Origin: Massilia sp. YIM B02769
GTDB lineage: Bacteria; Pseudomonadota; Gammaproteobacteria; Burkholderiales; Burkholderiaceae_D
Reading direction: 5' to 3'
Assembly: GCF_030411995.1 (NCBI RefSeq)
Contig: NZ_JASNRC010000008.1
Span: forward strand, 186,001-250,000
DNA length: 64,000 bases
The notes beneath the pieces were generated by a model that was given only the letters and a program-made list of their open reading frames with translations, was not told the origin of the DNA and did not search any database. Positions 8,975 through 18,047 of this stretch are shown here, in pieces. Within the stretch, counting starts at the first letter, position 1. Each line of letters opens with the position of its first letter. The position numbers and the translations under genes are program-made.

Positions 8975-9289
8975 TTACCCGGATGAAATCGTTAGTTCGC
9001 TGGAGGTGGTGCGCTTATTCGACGGAGCGTACAGCGTCAGATAAACGACCGAACTGGCCTTGCCACTGCAGAGAAAGCCCTGCACTTTTTCGCCCGATTT
9101 TTTGAGGACGGCAAGTAGCGGCGCGCAGTTCCCGACATGGAATAGCTGCGATTTCGAATTGCTGTGTTGCGAGAACAGCCTTCTGAAATCGGGAGACAAC
9201 CAGGGATGTGCAGCGCCCGTGTGATCCTGGCGGTTTCTCCAGTATCCGTACCGACAGCTGGAATGGCCGACTGCTGAGCGGATTTGCAC
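8975..9289 (-). CDS. possible hypothetical protein at the edge of the T6SS cargo island
   Basis: A 104-aa frame whose second half (HVGNCAPLLAVLKKSGEKVQ...SSVVYLTLYAP) reads like a folded beta-rich protein, while the first ~25 residues look like non-coding translation. No good start or ribosome site is visible, so it may be a 5'-truncated remnant. It is downstream of the immunity genes and in the same orientation, so an orphan immunity fragment is one guess. A competing frame (9015-9329) is less protein-like. Confidence 0.3.
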   Translation of the reverse strand: MQIRSAVGHSSCRYGYWRNRQDHTGAAHPWLSPDFRRLFSQHSNSKSQLFHVGNCAPLLAVLKKSGEKVQGFLCSGKASSVVYLTLYAPSNKRTTSSELTISSG

Positions 9290-9300
9290 AGGTTACAGCG

Positions 9301-9764
9301 CTAGTCGCAGGCGCTACCGATCTCATCAATCACCCATTTCGCCCGGCGATGCGACCTATCCATTGCGTTATCAATATACCGTGCATATTTAGACAACGCT
9401 TCAGACATTCGATCAAACTGCTCTTGTTCTGCTGGCGTAGTCCATTGCATCGAAAATTCTGCCATACCGCGACCACATTGGCATGCATCTGTTGTGTGAT
9501 AGGTGTTCAACTTAATATCCGCAATACTCTGCACTACTGAACGCTGAAAATCACCAAGAAATGGCCAGCGTTATTTTCCCAGTTTTCGCTTGTGTTTTGG
9601 CGTCCCCATTGCCTACTACGAAGCACCTGATCTCGTCCTTCATCATGACTTGCATCGGGAATATCTTTCGCAAAGATTCTAAGAGCTGCAATACGATTTC
9701 TCAAGCCCTCAAGATATCTCAATGAAGAAAATAATATAAGAGCAACGCCTGCTTCGTTTACCAT
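9301..9764 (-). pseudogene. frameshifted immunity-like gene downstream of T6SS effector
   Basis: Two adjacent frames both look like protein. The upstream frame (9764 to 9534) has a hydrophobic start (VNEAGVALILFSSL) and ends GHFLVIFSVQ. The downstream frame continues LGDFQRSVVQSIADIKLN and ends RAKWVIDEIGSACD. They overlap near 9545-9575, so one indel would rejoin them into a protein of about 150 aa. The C-terminal end resembles the intact immunity candidate at 9905-10432 (TWLIHGIGMACD): W, I, I, G, A, C and D are shared at matching spacing. AT-rich like the effector. Alternatives are a sequencing error or two small coupled genes (TAGTG overlap). Confidence 0.45.
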
Positions 9765-9835
9765 GAAGTAAGAATCATAATAGCAGCAAGAACAATAATA
9801 GCAAATAGTAGCGGTGAATAATAATATCGCCCCAC
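9758..9835 (-). CDS. possible 25-aa membrane peptide or remnant of an immunity gene start
   Basis: A GTG-started frame, MGRYYYSPLLFAIIVLAAI and on to ILTSW, with one clean transmembrane helix. Its stop overlaps the ATG of the next frame (ATGGTAA). It could be a real micro-protein, or the displaced N-terminus of the frameshifted gene below it, in which case that gene would encode a two-helix membrane immunity protein. No convincing ribosome site. Confidence 0.25.
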   Translation of the reverse strand: MGRYYYSPLLFAIIVLAAIMILTSW

Positions 9836-9904
9836 TGACGTATGTTCTTACCCAGCGTTACGAATGCGCAAACGCCTTATGTACCCCTCGGCATCGATAA
9901 CAAT

Positions 9905-10432
9905 TCAATCACAGGCCATTCCAATACCATGTATTAACCACGTTGATTTGCGATACTTGAGGGTAACGTCTCTCACACAAGCTTCGTCTACAAAATACTG
10001 AACAATAACATCACCGGACTCTTCGCGAACTTGAGGACTCCACGCCTCGCCAGCCCTGATAACACGCTCTACGATTTGAGCACTCGGCGCTACTACTTCA
10101 GCTGAAGGCTGATCACCTGTCGAGGAAAAATCTACTCTTAATTTAGTGGCCATCAAAGACGTTACACTTTTCCGAGTAGAATCGTTACGTGGAGCGCAGG
10201 TAAGCAAATCGATGATACGCCAAGCTTCACTCGCCTCTTTAACACCGAGCTTTAACACGGAACTTTCGACATTCTTCCTCTCATCTATTAAGCAAGCATT
10301 AGGGTATAAAAATCCTTCCACCTTTAAGGGACGATATGCTTTAGTGGCATCTGCAGCAATAGAAGGAAGCGGCCGCAAAGCGACAAAGATGGCCGAACAG
10401 GCAACGATTGCTAGAAAATAAGAAATTTTCAT
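9905..10432 (-). CDS. predicted periplasmic immunity protein for the adjacent T6SS effector
   Basis: 175 aa. The N-terminus MKISYFLAIVACSAIFVA...SIAAD is a classical Sec signal peptide, with cleavage expected after Ala-Ala near residue 27, so the mature protein is periplasmic. At least four Cys remain in the mature part (ACLID, LTCAPR, EACVRD, MACD), compatible with disulfides. Its ATG overlaps the effector stop by 4 bp, the standard effector-immunity arrangement, and a periplasmic location suits an effector that attacks peptidoglycan. No named family was recognised. Clearly AT-rich relative to flanking host genes. Confidence 0.6.
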   Translation of the reverse strand: MKISYFLAIVACSAIFVALRPLPSIAADATKAYRPLKVEGFLYPNACLIDERKNVESSVLKLGVKEASEAWRIIDLLTCAPRNDSTRKSVTSLMATKLRVDFSSTGDQPSAEVVAPSAQIVERVIRAGEAWSPQVREESGDVIVQYFVDEACVRDVTLKYRKSTWLIHGIGMACD

Positions 10433-11766
10433 ATTATATTCGCATCCCGAACAGTTATATGCAAATGATGTGCGTGTGTTTGTTCATTTTTATCTCCTTG
10501 CATATTGGGACTTGCGCTCACCTTATCTTTAACATTGAAGTCTATAAACCAAGGGTCAAATATCTGCGCAATACTCTGGGATCGAATAAGAGCCGCACGA
10601 AATTTACGCACCTCCTCTGGCTCATTTTTATCACGCTCTGTATTCCAAGCGAGCTCAGCTTCTCTCCGAGCAAGTTCCGCAGATGCATGCAGCTCTTCTG
10701 TTTTTTTAAGCTTCGCCCTGGCTATAGGCAATTGCTGCGAATCGCCACTTGCTGCCTTCAACTCAAGCTTAGCGCCAGTAAGATTCTTGGCAGCTGAAAG
10801 CTGCTGGGCTTTAGCTAATTTAACCGCACTGAACAATTCCTTTTCTGTATTACTAACGTTGTCGTTTTGCCGGGCAGTTGGAATAGACAAACTCTGCCGG
10901 TTCAGTTTTGTTGCACCAAGGTAGGTCACATCCAATCCTAATCCAGCACGGTGTGCAATTGACCCAAGCATAGGTCGCCAAGCTGAGCTCATGGTAATCG
11001 AAAAAACTCCCGCCTCGACTGCAGCACTAAATATTGCAGCATACCCAGCAGGATGAACACGCGTCAAACCTTCCTTTAGGAGATCATATCCAGATGCTAT
11101 ATTTTCATGCGGATTCTCGCCGTCTTCAAACTTAACCGATATAGTTTTCTCCTCCTTGCCTAGCTTTGCAGACAAGGCGATCGTCAACTTAGGTTGAGTC
11201 AGACCATTATAAATTCTTAGAACTGCCGCTTTAATTTCAGGGGTTGTTTCTGGTGGAAGGAGTGAATTTACTTCATCGGACGTATATTTATGAGACACCT
11301 TTAACCAGATATCGCCTGTAAGTACGGAAGTATAAGTTTGTACTTCTTGCGCGCTAATGCTGTTACCGCCATTATTTTTGGATTGCAATGGAACAGCTTC
11401 ATCACGGTGTTTCCCCTTCTTTTCTAGAATTTTTACGACCACATCATGAACCAGAGGGGTAACCGTATAAACCGGTTCTTTACGGTAAAGTGGATGCGCA
11501 TCGCTATTCAGAAATAGCGACACACTTGCTCCTGGCTTTACATTCGAAACAATAATCGTTCCATTTATTGGCATCCTTTTTGTTTTGCTTTTGAACTCAT
11601 CTTGAACCTTACCGTTGATAGAAACCGCATACGGAATTTTTAAGTTATCATAAGTAGTTATATTAAAAACGTAAGTAACTTTCCGGCCCTGCTCAACCTT
11701 TACATCTTTGGTGGCCTCGTTATCAAGCTCGGTAGTTGCAATTAATGCAGGTTTAGGATTCGGCAT
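10429..11766 (-). CDS. T6SS cargo effector with M15-like peptidase active site and coiled-coil insert
   Basis: 445 aa, starting directly after the VgrG stop. Residues ~1-230 are beta-rich and unassigned, probably for loading onto VgrG. Residues ~255-280 carry SSAWRP...AHRAGLGLDV, the Ser/Arg then H-x3-G-x3-D signature of M15 (D-Ala-D-Ala carboxypeptidase/L,D-endopeptidase) metal sites: His272 and Asp279. The third zinc ligand fits the C-terminal HHLHITV (His434/His436). Between these halves lies an unusual ~70-residue Ala/Lys/Glu-rich coiled coil (about 305-380). No signal peptide, as expected for a T6SS substrate. Likely cuts peptide crosslinks in rival cell walls. AT-rich. Confidence 0.65.
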   Translation of the reverse strand: MPNPKPALIATTELDNEATKDVKVEQGRKVTYVFNITTYDNLKIPYAVSINGKVQDEFKSKTKRMPINGTIIVSNVKPGASVSLFLNSDAHPLYRKEPVYTVTPLVHDVVVKILEKKGKHRDEAVPLQSKNNGGNSISAQEVQTYTSVLTGDIWLKVSHKYTSDEVNSLLPPETTPEIKAAVLRIYNGLTQPKLTIALSAKLGKEEKTISVKFEDGENPHENIASGYDLLKEGLTRVHPAGYAAIFSAAVEAGVFSITMSSAWRPMLGSIAHRAGLGLDVTYLGATKLNRQSLSIPTARQNDNVSNTEKELFSAVKLAKAQQLSAAKNLTGAKLELKAASGDSQQLPIARAKLKKTEELHASAELARREAELAWNTERDKNEPEEVRKFRAALIRSQSIAQIFDPWFIDFNVKDKVSASPNMQGDKNEQTHAHHLHITVRDANII

Positions 11767-14589
11767 TCAGCATCCCTCATCCGTAAGCGGATCATCAGAT
11801 GAATTTTCAACTTCAACGTTCCAAAAGACCTTAAATACTGCCGGCTCTGGGGTTGCAACTTGCGCAGTCACCCCTTCCTCATCAGTATGTCCAGAAATCG
11901 TAGATCCATCGGAAAACTGGATTAGATAAGGTAAGTCTTTTATTGGCTCGCCACTGATGTGATCAACTGCACGTATACGTTCTTTAAAAATTCTAGCCCG
12001 GGTGTCAGGCAGATCAAAAAGCTCAGCAAGACCGTTATCGCCACTTTTGAAGGTATGCTTCCCACCCTTCACCGAAAACTTCCCTGGACAAGCAAACGTA
12101 ATATCCCCACCCTCCAGCGTCACCGCCGACTGCCCCGCCTGCAGCACGATCTTTTCCTTCGCCTTGATCTCGATGCAGTCGTTCACCGAAATCACCGTGA
12201 TCTCCTTGTCCGCCAAAATCTCCAACTGATCCGTATGCGCCTGCAGCGACACCGGCCCATTCCCCGCGATTGCCTGGATGCCGCCCGAATGGGTGAAGAA
12301 ACTGGCTGCACCGCCCGCCACCGACGACACCGTATGCGCAGCGGCGAAGTGCAAATCCGACTGCGCCGTCCAGTGCAGCTGCTGCCCCGCATAGATCACG
12401 GTCGACGCCGGCGTCGCCCAGTTCATGCTGGCTGCCGCATCCATTAGCACGAGCGACGAACCGAACTTCTCGACCGGCAGCCCCGCATCGAGCTCGCGCG
12501 ATCCCGGCTTGGCCTTCAGCGCTTCCTGGCCTCCGACAGCGCCCGCATACTTGCCCTGCGCGGCAGGATCGATCTGTTCGATGAAGTCCGCTTGCGCCTT
12601 CAGTGCATCCTTGCTGAACAAGGCCCCCTGCTGCGCGGCGGCGTCGCCCATCGTGGTCGCCAGCGCCTGCGCCCCCTTGAACAGCAACACGCTCTCCGCC
12701 GCATCCATCTGGGTCGAGCTGACACCACTGCCCAGCTGCGACCGTGCACTGGTCGAAATCAGCACGCCCTCGCCGCCGCGGATCGCGGCCCAGGCATCGG
12801 TGCGCAGTTCGAAGCCGCTGCCGCGATACGCGCCGCGCCGCGCTGACCTAGGCGACTGCTGGATCAGGTAGCCCAGGTTCAGCTGGGTCGACGCACAGCT
12901 GGTTGCCAGCCGCGTACGCAACTGGCCCTGGGTATCGTCGATCTGCCACTGGTTGTAGCCGCTGCCGTCGAAGCCGTGCGTGTGAATGCCGGACACGACG
13001 CCCGCGTGATCGACGCCGGAATCGACGCCGGCCGAAAACGGCGGCAGGTCCGAGCCGGTGAACAGTTGGGCCACCACGACCGGCCGGTCCATGTCGCCTT
13101 CGATGAAGTCGACCAGCACTTCGGTGCCGATGCGCGGCGTGAACACGGTGCCCCAGTTCGGGCCGGCCAGCGCTTCGGATACGCGCACCCAGGTGCCGGA
13201 ACGCTGGTCGCCCGGCGCACAGCCGCGTTTATCCTGGTTGTGCTCCAACCCGCCTCGGTTCGCGCCCTGCCCGCGCTGCCATGCGAACTGCACTCTCACC
13301 TGGTGGTCCCGCGTGGTGGTCGACATGGCATCGGCGACGCCGACTACCAGCGCCGTCTGCGGACCGAGGGCGGTGGACGGATGTGGCGCGCTGGTGGCGC
13401 GCGGAACCAGCCGCACGAGTTCGCGCACGCAGCCGAAGCGGTTGCGGTAGGTGCCGTTCTCCAGGCCGTCCGGTGCACTGTCAGCGATCCCGGTACGGAA
13501 GTTGTTGCGCGCCGCGTGCTCGACCCACAGCACCGTAAAGGCGTTCTCGCCGCCGGGATAGCGATCGTGCTGGGTCAGTTGGAAGCCATGGCCGGCCGCC
13601 AGGCGACGCACCGCGCCGCCACCCTCGAAGACCTTGTTGTCCTGTTCCAGCGCCAGCAGCATCAGGTCGCTGTGCGCGAAAGGCGCGCCGCGTTCGGTGG
13701 CGATGCGCTCGCCGCTGCCGTCGTAGACCTGCAATACCGGCAAGTCGCCCGTGTCGAGGCAGGACTGCTGCTCGGCGCTCGGGGCCACCAGTTGCGCCGG
13801 GTCCCAGCTGCTGATGGCCACGCCATTCGCCTGCATGCTGCGCCGCGCGCGGAAGTCGTCGACGGCGTCATCGTTTTCGGTGGCGCGCACGCCGTGGAAG
13901 CGCAGCACATCGCCGCCGGGGGTAGCCGGAATGCGTGCGCGGCTATCGAAGATCACGAGCCTGTGACGGGCGTGGCCAAGCGCGTCAGGGGCATCGTCGG
14001 CCTGGTCGTGTTCGAAGCGCCAGTTCAGGCCTTCGCTTGCAAGCAGCCGCACCAGGAAGTCGAAGTCGGATTCGCGGTACTGGGTGCAGACCGGTCGCAC
14101 CCGCAGTTCCTGCGTGATGTCGAACGCGAAGCGCACCTGCGGGTAGTCGGCCAGCAGTTCGCTGACGATGTCGCGCGCGTCCTTGTCCTGGAACAGATAG
14201 CTGTCGCGGCGCAGCGTCAGCAGCGACAGGGCCGGCTCCAGTTGCAGGCGGTAGCGCGTGATGCCGCCGTCGGCGCCGAGCCAGGCGGCGCCCGTGCACA
14301 GGCCATGCCAGGCGCGCCGGCTGCCGTCGGGCTGCAGCAGGCCGACGGTCAATTCCTCGCCGATGAAGCCCGCCAGGTCGAGGTCGGCCGAGGTGCTGAG
14401 GGCATCGACCTCGAAGGCGAACAGTTCGTTGACGGCTTCGCGTCCGTTGAAAGCTTCGACGGCGGGCGCTTCGGGCAGGCTGGCGTCCTGGGCGCTGGCC
14501 AGGGTGATGAGGCGGGCATGCTGGCTGAGACCGGTGCCAAACCGGCCCAGTGCGATGCCGAGGGCGGCCAACTCGGGCGGGGCGTTCAT
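11767..14589 (-). CDS. type VI secretion tip protein VgrG with DUF2345 and C-terminal extension
   Basis: 940 aa from MNAPPELAALG. The N-terminal gp27-like part includes the typical QYRESDFDFLVRLLASEGL segment. The gp5/OB region holds RVSEALAGPNWGTVFTPRIG, TEVLVDFIEGDMDRPVVVAQ and GIHTHGFDGSG. A long DUF2345 beta-helix follows (~550-830). The last ~110 residues (HISGEPIKDLPYLIQFSDG and onward) form a carboxyl extension that may bind cargo. The DNA becomes AT-rich from about 12100 to the stop, so the cargo-binding end appears exchanged together with the effector. No other T6SS structural genes are in the window, so this is an orphan vgrG island. An upstream in-frame Met would add 34 unlikely residues. 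Confidence 0.9.
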   Translation of the reverse strand: MNAPPELAALGIALGRFGTGLSQHARLITLASAQDASLPEAPAVEAFNGREAVNELFAFEVDALSTSADLDLAGFIGEELTVGLLQPDGSRRAWHGLCTGAAWLGADGGITRYRLQLEPALSLLTLRRDSYLFQDKDARDIVSELLADYPQVRFAFDITQELRVRPVCTQYRESDFDFLVRLLASEGLNWRFEHDQADDAPDALGHARHRLVIFDSRARIPATPGGDVLRFHGVRATENDDAVDDFRARRSMQANGVAISSWDPAQLVAPSAEQQSCLDTGDLPVLQVYDGSGERIATERGAPFAHSDLMLLALEQDNKVFEGGGAVRRLAAGHGFQLTQHDRYPGGENAFTVLWVEHAARNNFRTGIADSAPDGLENGTYRNRFGCVRELVRLVPRATSAPHPSTALGPQTALVVGVADAMSTTTRDHQVRVQFAWQRGQGANRGGLEHNQDKRGCAPGDQRSGTWVRVSEALAGPNWGTVFTPRIGTEVLVDFIEGDMDRPVVVAQLFTGSDLPPFSAGVDSGVDHAGVVSGIHTHGFDGSGYNQWQIDDTQGQLRTRLATSCASTQLNLGYLIQQSPRSARRGAYRGSGFELRTDAWAAIRGGEGVLISTSARSQLGSGVSSTQMDAAESVLLFKGAQALATTMGDAAAQQGALFSKDALKAQADFIEQIDPAAQGKYAGAVGGQEALKAKPGSRELDAGLPVEKFGSSLVLMDAAASMNWATPASTVIYAGQQLHWTAQSDLHFAAAHTVSSVAGGAASFFTHSGGIQAIAGNGPVSLQAHTDQLEILADKEITVISVNDCIEIKAKEKIVLQAGQSAVTLEGGDITFACPGKFSVKGGKHTFKSGDNGLAELFDLPDTRARIFKERIRAVDHISGEPIKDLPYLIQFSDGSTISGHTDEEGVTAQVATPEPAVFKVFWNVEVENSSDDPLTDEGC

Positions 14590-14812
14590 TGGGCAGACAG
14601 GACTGCGATCGATGCCATCCGGGACTCCTTCGCGATGCGGGAAATCGACAAGAGGTGTCGGGCAGGCGAATTGTCGAGCCCGCCCGGACACGCACAGCCG
14701 TCGATCTTACCGAAGCTGAAAGTGCGGAAATAGCCCGTGCAACATGACGGGAATCAATGCAGAAGTGAAATATTTTGCCGGATGCAGGCCGGCTTTCGAT
14801 GTCAGTGAGCGC

Positions 14813-16027
14813 TTACGGCGCGACAGCTGGCGTCGATTCCAGCGGGGCCAAACTACGCAGGCGCAAGGCGATCAGCATGGCCAGCACCAGGATCGCACCG
14901 AGCAGGCCGACCACGCCGAACCAGCCGCCGTGCTCCCACAGGTAGCCCGAGAACCAGCCGACCACGCTCGATCCGAGGTAGTAGAAGAACAGGTACAAGG
15001 CCGAGGCCAGCGCCTGCGGCGGACGCGCGCGCCGGCCGACCCAGCTGCTGGCCACCGAGTGCGAGGCGAAGAAGCCGAAGGTGTACAGGCCGACGCCGGC
15101 GACAACCGCGACCAGGTTGCCGGAGAGCGTCAGCAGCAGTCCGGCCAGCATCAGCGACATCACCAGCCACAGCACGTTGCGCCGGCCCAGGCGGTCGGCC
15201 AGGCGCCCGGCCCAGACCGAGCTGAAGATGCCGAGCAGGTACAGCACGGACAAGGCGCCGACCGCGCTCTGGCGCAGGCCGAACTCCGGCCCAAGCAGGC
15301 GGTAGCCGATGTAGTTGTACAGGCTGACGAAGGAGCCCATCAGCAGGAAGGCCAGCATGAAGAGGAAAGGCAGGCCGCGATCGAACAGGTGGCGCCGGGC
15401 GCCGTCGACCAGGCCGGACAAACCGCCCTGCCCCGGCCGGAAGCGTTTCGACACCGGCAGGCTGCGCCAGAATTCCCAGGCCGCGTACAGGCCGGCGGCG
15501 CCCATCAGGCCGAGCGCCAGGCGCCAGGAATAGAAGTCGCTGATCACCGAGGCCAGCACGCGCCCGAACATGCCGCCAAAGGCGCTGCCGCTGATGTACA
15601 TGCCCATGGCCAGGCCGAGCGAGCTGCCTTCGATTTCCTCGCTGAGGTAAGCCATGGCGACGGCCGGCATCCCGCCCAGCATGAAGCCCATCAGGGCGCG
15701 CAGGGCAACCAGTTGCGCGTAGTCGCCCGTGAAGGCGGCCAGCAGGGTCAGGAGGCCGCCGCTGAACATCGAGGCGGCCATCAGGGGTTTGCGGCCGAAG
15801 CGGTCGGACAGGATGCTCGAGATCAGCAGGGAGATCGCCAGGGCGCCGGTGGAGATCGACAGGGCCAGGCTGCTTTGCGCTGGGGTGAGGGCAAAGTCGC
15901 GCGCCAGCAGGGGCATCAGGGGCTGGACGCTGTAGAGCAGTGCGAAGGTGGAGAAACCACCGAAGGCCATGGCGCGGTTGACGCGCTTGAATTCGGTGCT
16001 GCCGGCAGCGATGGCAGGGTTGGACAT
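14813..16027 (-). CDS. MFS transporter, YnfM-like drug/arabinose efflux group
   Basis: 404 aa from MSNPAIAAGSTEFKRVNRAM, with twelve hydrophobic helices. The MFS signature between TM2 and TM3 is seen as SDRFGRKPLMAAS, and a matching repeat in the second half is RLADRLGRRNVLW. The order of motifs and the opening FALLYSVQPLMPLLARDF resemble YnfM-type exporters. The substrate is unknown. An upstream in-frame Met at 16204 would add a tail that reads through a REP-like palindrome, so it was rejected. Convergent with nothing; the vgrG operon lies beyond its 3' end in the same direction. Confidence 0.85.
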   Translation of the reverse strand: MSNPAIAAGSTEFKRVNRAMAFGGFSTFALLYSVQPLMPLLARDFALTPAQSSLALSISTGALAISLLISSILSDRFGRKPLMAASMFSGGLLTLLAAFTGDYAQLVALRALMGFMLGGMPAVAMAYLSEEIEGSSLGLAMGMYISGSAFGGMFGRVLASVISDFYSWRLALGLMGAAGLYAAWEFWRSLPVSKRFRPGQGGLSGLVDGARRHLFDRGLPFLFMLAFLLMGSFVSLYNYIGYRLLGPEFGLRQSAVGALSVLYLLGIFSSVWAGRLADRLGRRNVLWLVMSLMLAGLLLTLSGNLVAVVAGVGLYTFGFFASHSVASSWVGRRARPPQALASALYLFFYYLGSSVVGWFSGYLWEHGGWFGVVGLLGAILVLAMLIALRLRSLAPLESTPAVAP

Positions 16028-16170
16028 GGGGTGATCCTGGAACGCGACTGCCCATGATAACGGAGATTGGCCGGGGCTGCTGGAGGGGGCGGGGTTTCGG
16101 TGGGTGTGTTGACGGGGGCGGCGGTATGCATCGAACGCGGGTAGAAGTCCGTTAACATGAATCGAATGTC

Positions 16171-16254
16171 CGCGTGAGCACAGGGCGCCCACCCTACGTG
16201 TCATACTTTAGGTGAAGGATGCATACGTAGGGTGGGCGCTCCCGTGCCCACGCG
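16171..16254. repeat. REP-like inverted pair (copy 1)
   Basis: Two arms, 16171-16198 (ending GGGCGCCCACCCTACG) and 16226-16254 (starting CGTAGGGTGGGCGC, ending GTGCCCACGCG), face each other across 27 bp. The same arms recur at 27898-28046, 33413-33541, 51608-51822 and 58374-58458. It sits between the MFS start and the 3' end of the operon at 16366-18924. The remaining spacer from 16028 to 16365 shows no gene. Confidence 0.8.
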
Positions 16255-16365
16255 TTCAACGGGCGGGTGATCCGTTGCGGTATATCCCGAGACCATTGAA
16301 CGCGTGGGCGGCGTTCAAGCCGTCACCACGCACACAGCCGGGTGGAGCCGACCACCCTGCACCTG

Positions 16366-17274
16366 TTATGGATACTCGGTATCCAGCTCCGACCCGGCAT
16401 AGTTTTCCAGCTCCGCGATCAGTTGCTTCATCGGTGCCTTGGTGCGGATGCTTTGCAGGACCGTGCAATGTTCGCGGTAGGTCTGCACGCGCTCGGCGAT
16501 GATTGCGCGGTGCGGGGCCGGGATCTTGTCGAGGAAATGGGCCCAGCCGGTCTCGAAGTCGGGGTCGTCCTTGCGCACCGCCTTCACGAAGCGTTCGAAG
16601 CCCTTCTGCGTGGTGCGCGCGACGATGGTGCCGCCGCCCTCCACCGCGAAGATGACCGCCAGCGCGATCACGCCTTCGGCGTTCAGGTCCGGGTCGTTGA
16701 CCGGGCCTTCGAAGTGGTGCTTGCGCAGCCACTGGGCGGCGCGCACGACGGCCTGCACGCCCTGGCGCTGCTGCAGCTGGCCGAGGTAGCGCTCGTAGCC
16801 GCTCCAGGTTTCGCCCGGGTCGGCGGTGCAGAGGTCGACGAACAGTTCCTTCAGGCGGCGCTGGGCGTACACCGGGTCGCTGTCGTACTCGCCGACCAGG
16901 CTGTCCTCGGGCAGCGCCGACAGCTCGCGGATCAGGCGGAAGCCCGTCTGGAACACGTACTCGATGCCCTCCTCGATCAGCATGTCGAGGGCGACGGCAT
17001 CGCCCTCTTCCTCGCTGATCCCCTCTTCCACCAGCATGTTTTCGAGGCCCAGCGACACGCCGCCTACCGTCAGCAGCAGCGCGCGCTGTATGCCTTCGGC
17101 GGTGCGGTCGTTGGTGAACTTCTCGGCCACCATCGCGGTGACCCCGGACAGTTCGTCGGCCAGGATCGCCGCTTCGTCCGGCTCTTCCTTCGCCAGCAGC
17201 TTGATCGCACGGACCAGGCGCGGCAGTTTCTCGATAACGAGTGCAGGCAGCATCGGCGAACCGTCCCCGCTCAC
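16366..17274 (-). CDS. unknown acidic helical protein, last gene of the J-domain operon
   Basis: 302 aa, predicted all-helical and acidic, with no signal peptide, membrane segment or catalytic motif recognised. A GTG start overlaps the previous stop by 4 bp (GTGA); an in-frame ATG seven codons on (MLPALVIEKLP) is possible. The middle contains NMLVEEGISEEEGDAVALDM, and the C-terminal half has repeated short helices that could be HEAT- or TPR-like. Fourth of four coupled genes. Function unknown, but strict coupling suggests a complex with the two preceding proteins. Confidence 0.6.
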   Translation of the reverse strand: MSGDGSPMLPALVIEKLPRLVRAIKLLAKEEPDEAAILADELSGVTAMVAEKFTNDRTAEGIQRALLLTVGGVSLGLENMLVEEGISEEEGDAVALDMLIEEGIEYVFQTGFRLIRELSALPEDSLVGEYDSDPVYAQRRLKELFVDLCTADPGETWSGYERYLGQLQQRQGVQAVVRAAQWLRKHHFEGPVNDPDLNAEGVIALAVIFAVEGGGTIVARTTQKGFERFVKAVRKDDPDFETGWAHFLDKIPAPHRAIIAERVQTYREHCTVLQSIRTKAPMKQLIAELENYAGSELDTEYP

Positions 17275-18047
17275 GAGAAGATGTCCGAGCCCATGCTCTT
17301 GCGCGTACTGCGGCGCGGCATGGTGCGGACCGACGGCACCTGCTTGCGCAGGCGGTACAGCAGCTCGCGCGTGCCGCGCTGCTGGAACTCCGGGTCTTCG
17401 TCGGGATCGTCCGGGTACTCGGCGTCGGCCATCTCGGCGCTGTGACGGAACTCCGGGAACAGCTCGATCAGCGAACGCTCCCAGCCGTCTTCGCTGGCTT
17501 TCGCCAGGTCGACCGCGAGCGGAATGATGTCGCTGTCGGCCGAGGTCTGGCCCGTCACGTAGCGGCCCTTCAGGTTGATTTCGCCGGCCACTTCCATGAT
17601 CTCCTTCGGCGCCAGCGACCAGATGATGGCGAACACGGTGGCGCCGTGGTCGGTCGCGGAGGCCTCCTGCAGCAGCTCGTGGCGGCGGTCCTCGTCGTCG
17701 TTGGCGTAGACCACGCCGTGCACGTGGTTGAACAGGCCTTCGGCCAGGCGCTCGGGGTCGTCCTCGATCAGGTTGTCGGGCCAGGTCGCGGCCAGGTAGG
17801 CCAGGCTCTCGGCCCAGGCTTTCGGCGGCACCAGCATGGTCGCCAGCGAGGTCTTGGCGCCGTCGAAGCCGGCCAGGTGCAGCGCCGTCACTTGCGGCGG
17901 CAGGGTCGACAGCACCTCCACCACGGCGTAGTCGCCGTGTTCGTCGGCCGCCTGCGAGAACGCCTCTTCGGCGTGCTGCAGCGAGCCGGCCAGTACCAGT
18001 TCGCTCACCTGTTTGGTCAGCGCCGGCAGGTTGGCTTTGTCACTCAT
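17271..18047 (-). CDS. unknown acidic protein, third gene of the J-domain operon
   Basis: 258 aa. Mostly helical, with an acidic linker EYPDDPDEDPEF near residue 215 and a basic tail (YRLRKQVPSVRTMPRRSTRK) that contrasts with the acidic body. No known domain recognised. Start and stop each overlap a neighbour by 4 bp (ATGA upstream, GTGA downstream), so translation is coupled on both sides. The basic tail could contact nucleic acid or an acidic partner from the same operon. Confidence 0.6.
   Translation of the reverse strand: MSDKANLPALTKQVSELVLAGSLQHAEEAFSQAADEHGDYAVVEVLSTLPPQVTALHLAGFDGAKTSLATMLVPPKAWAESLAYLAATWPDNLIEDDPERLAEGLFNHVHGVVYANDDEDRRHELLQEASATDHGATVFAIIWSLAPKEIMEVAGEINLKGRYVTGQTSADSDIIPLAVDLAKASEDGWERSLIELFPEFRHSAEMADAEYPDDPDEDPEFQQRGTRELLYRLRKQVPSVRTMPRRSTRKSMGSDIFS

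Noticed and set aside
8975..14589. Prophage remnant
   Set aside because: VgrG and cargo resemble phage tail parts, but there is no integrase, capsid, lysis or attachment site, and the gene order is that of a T6SS cargo module.
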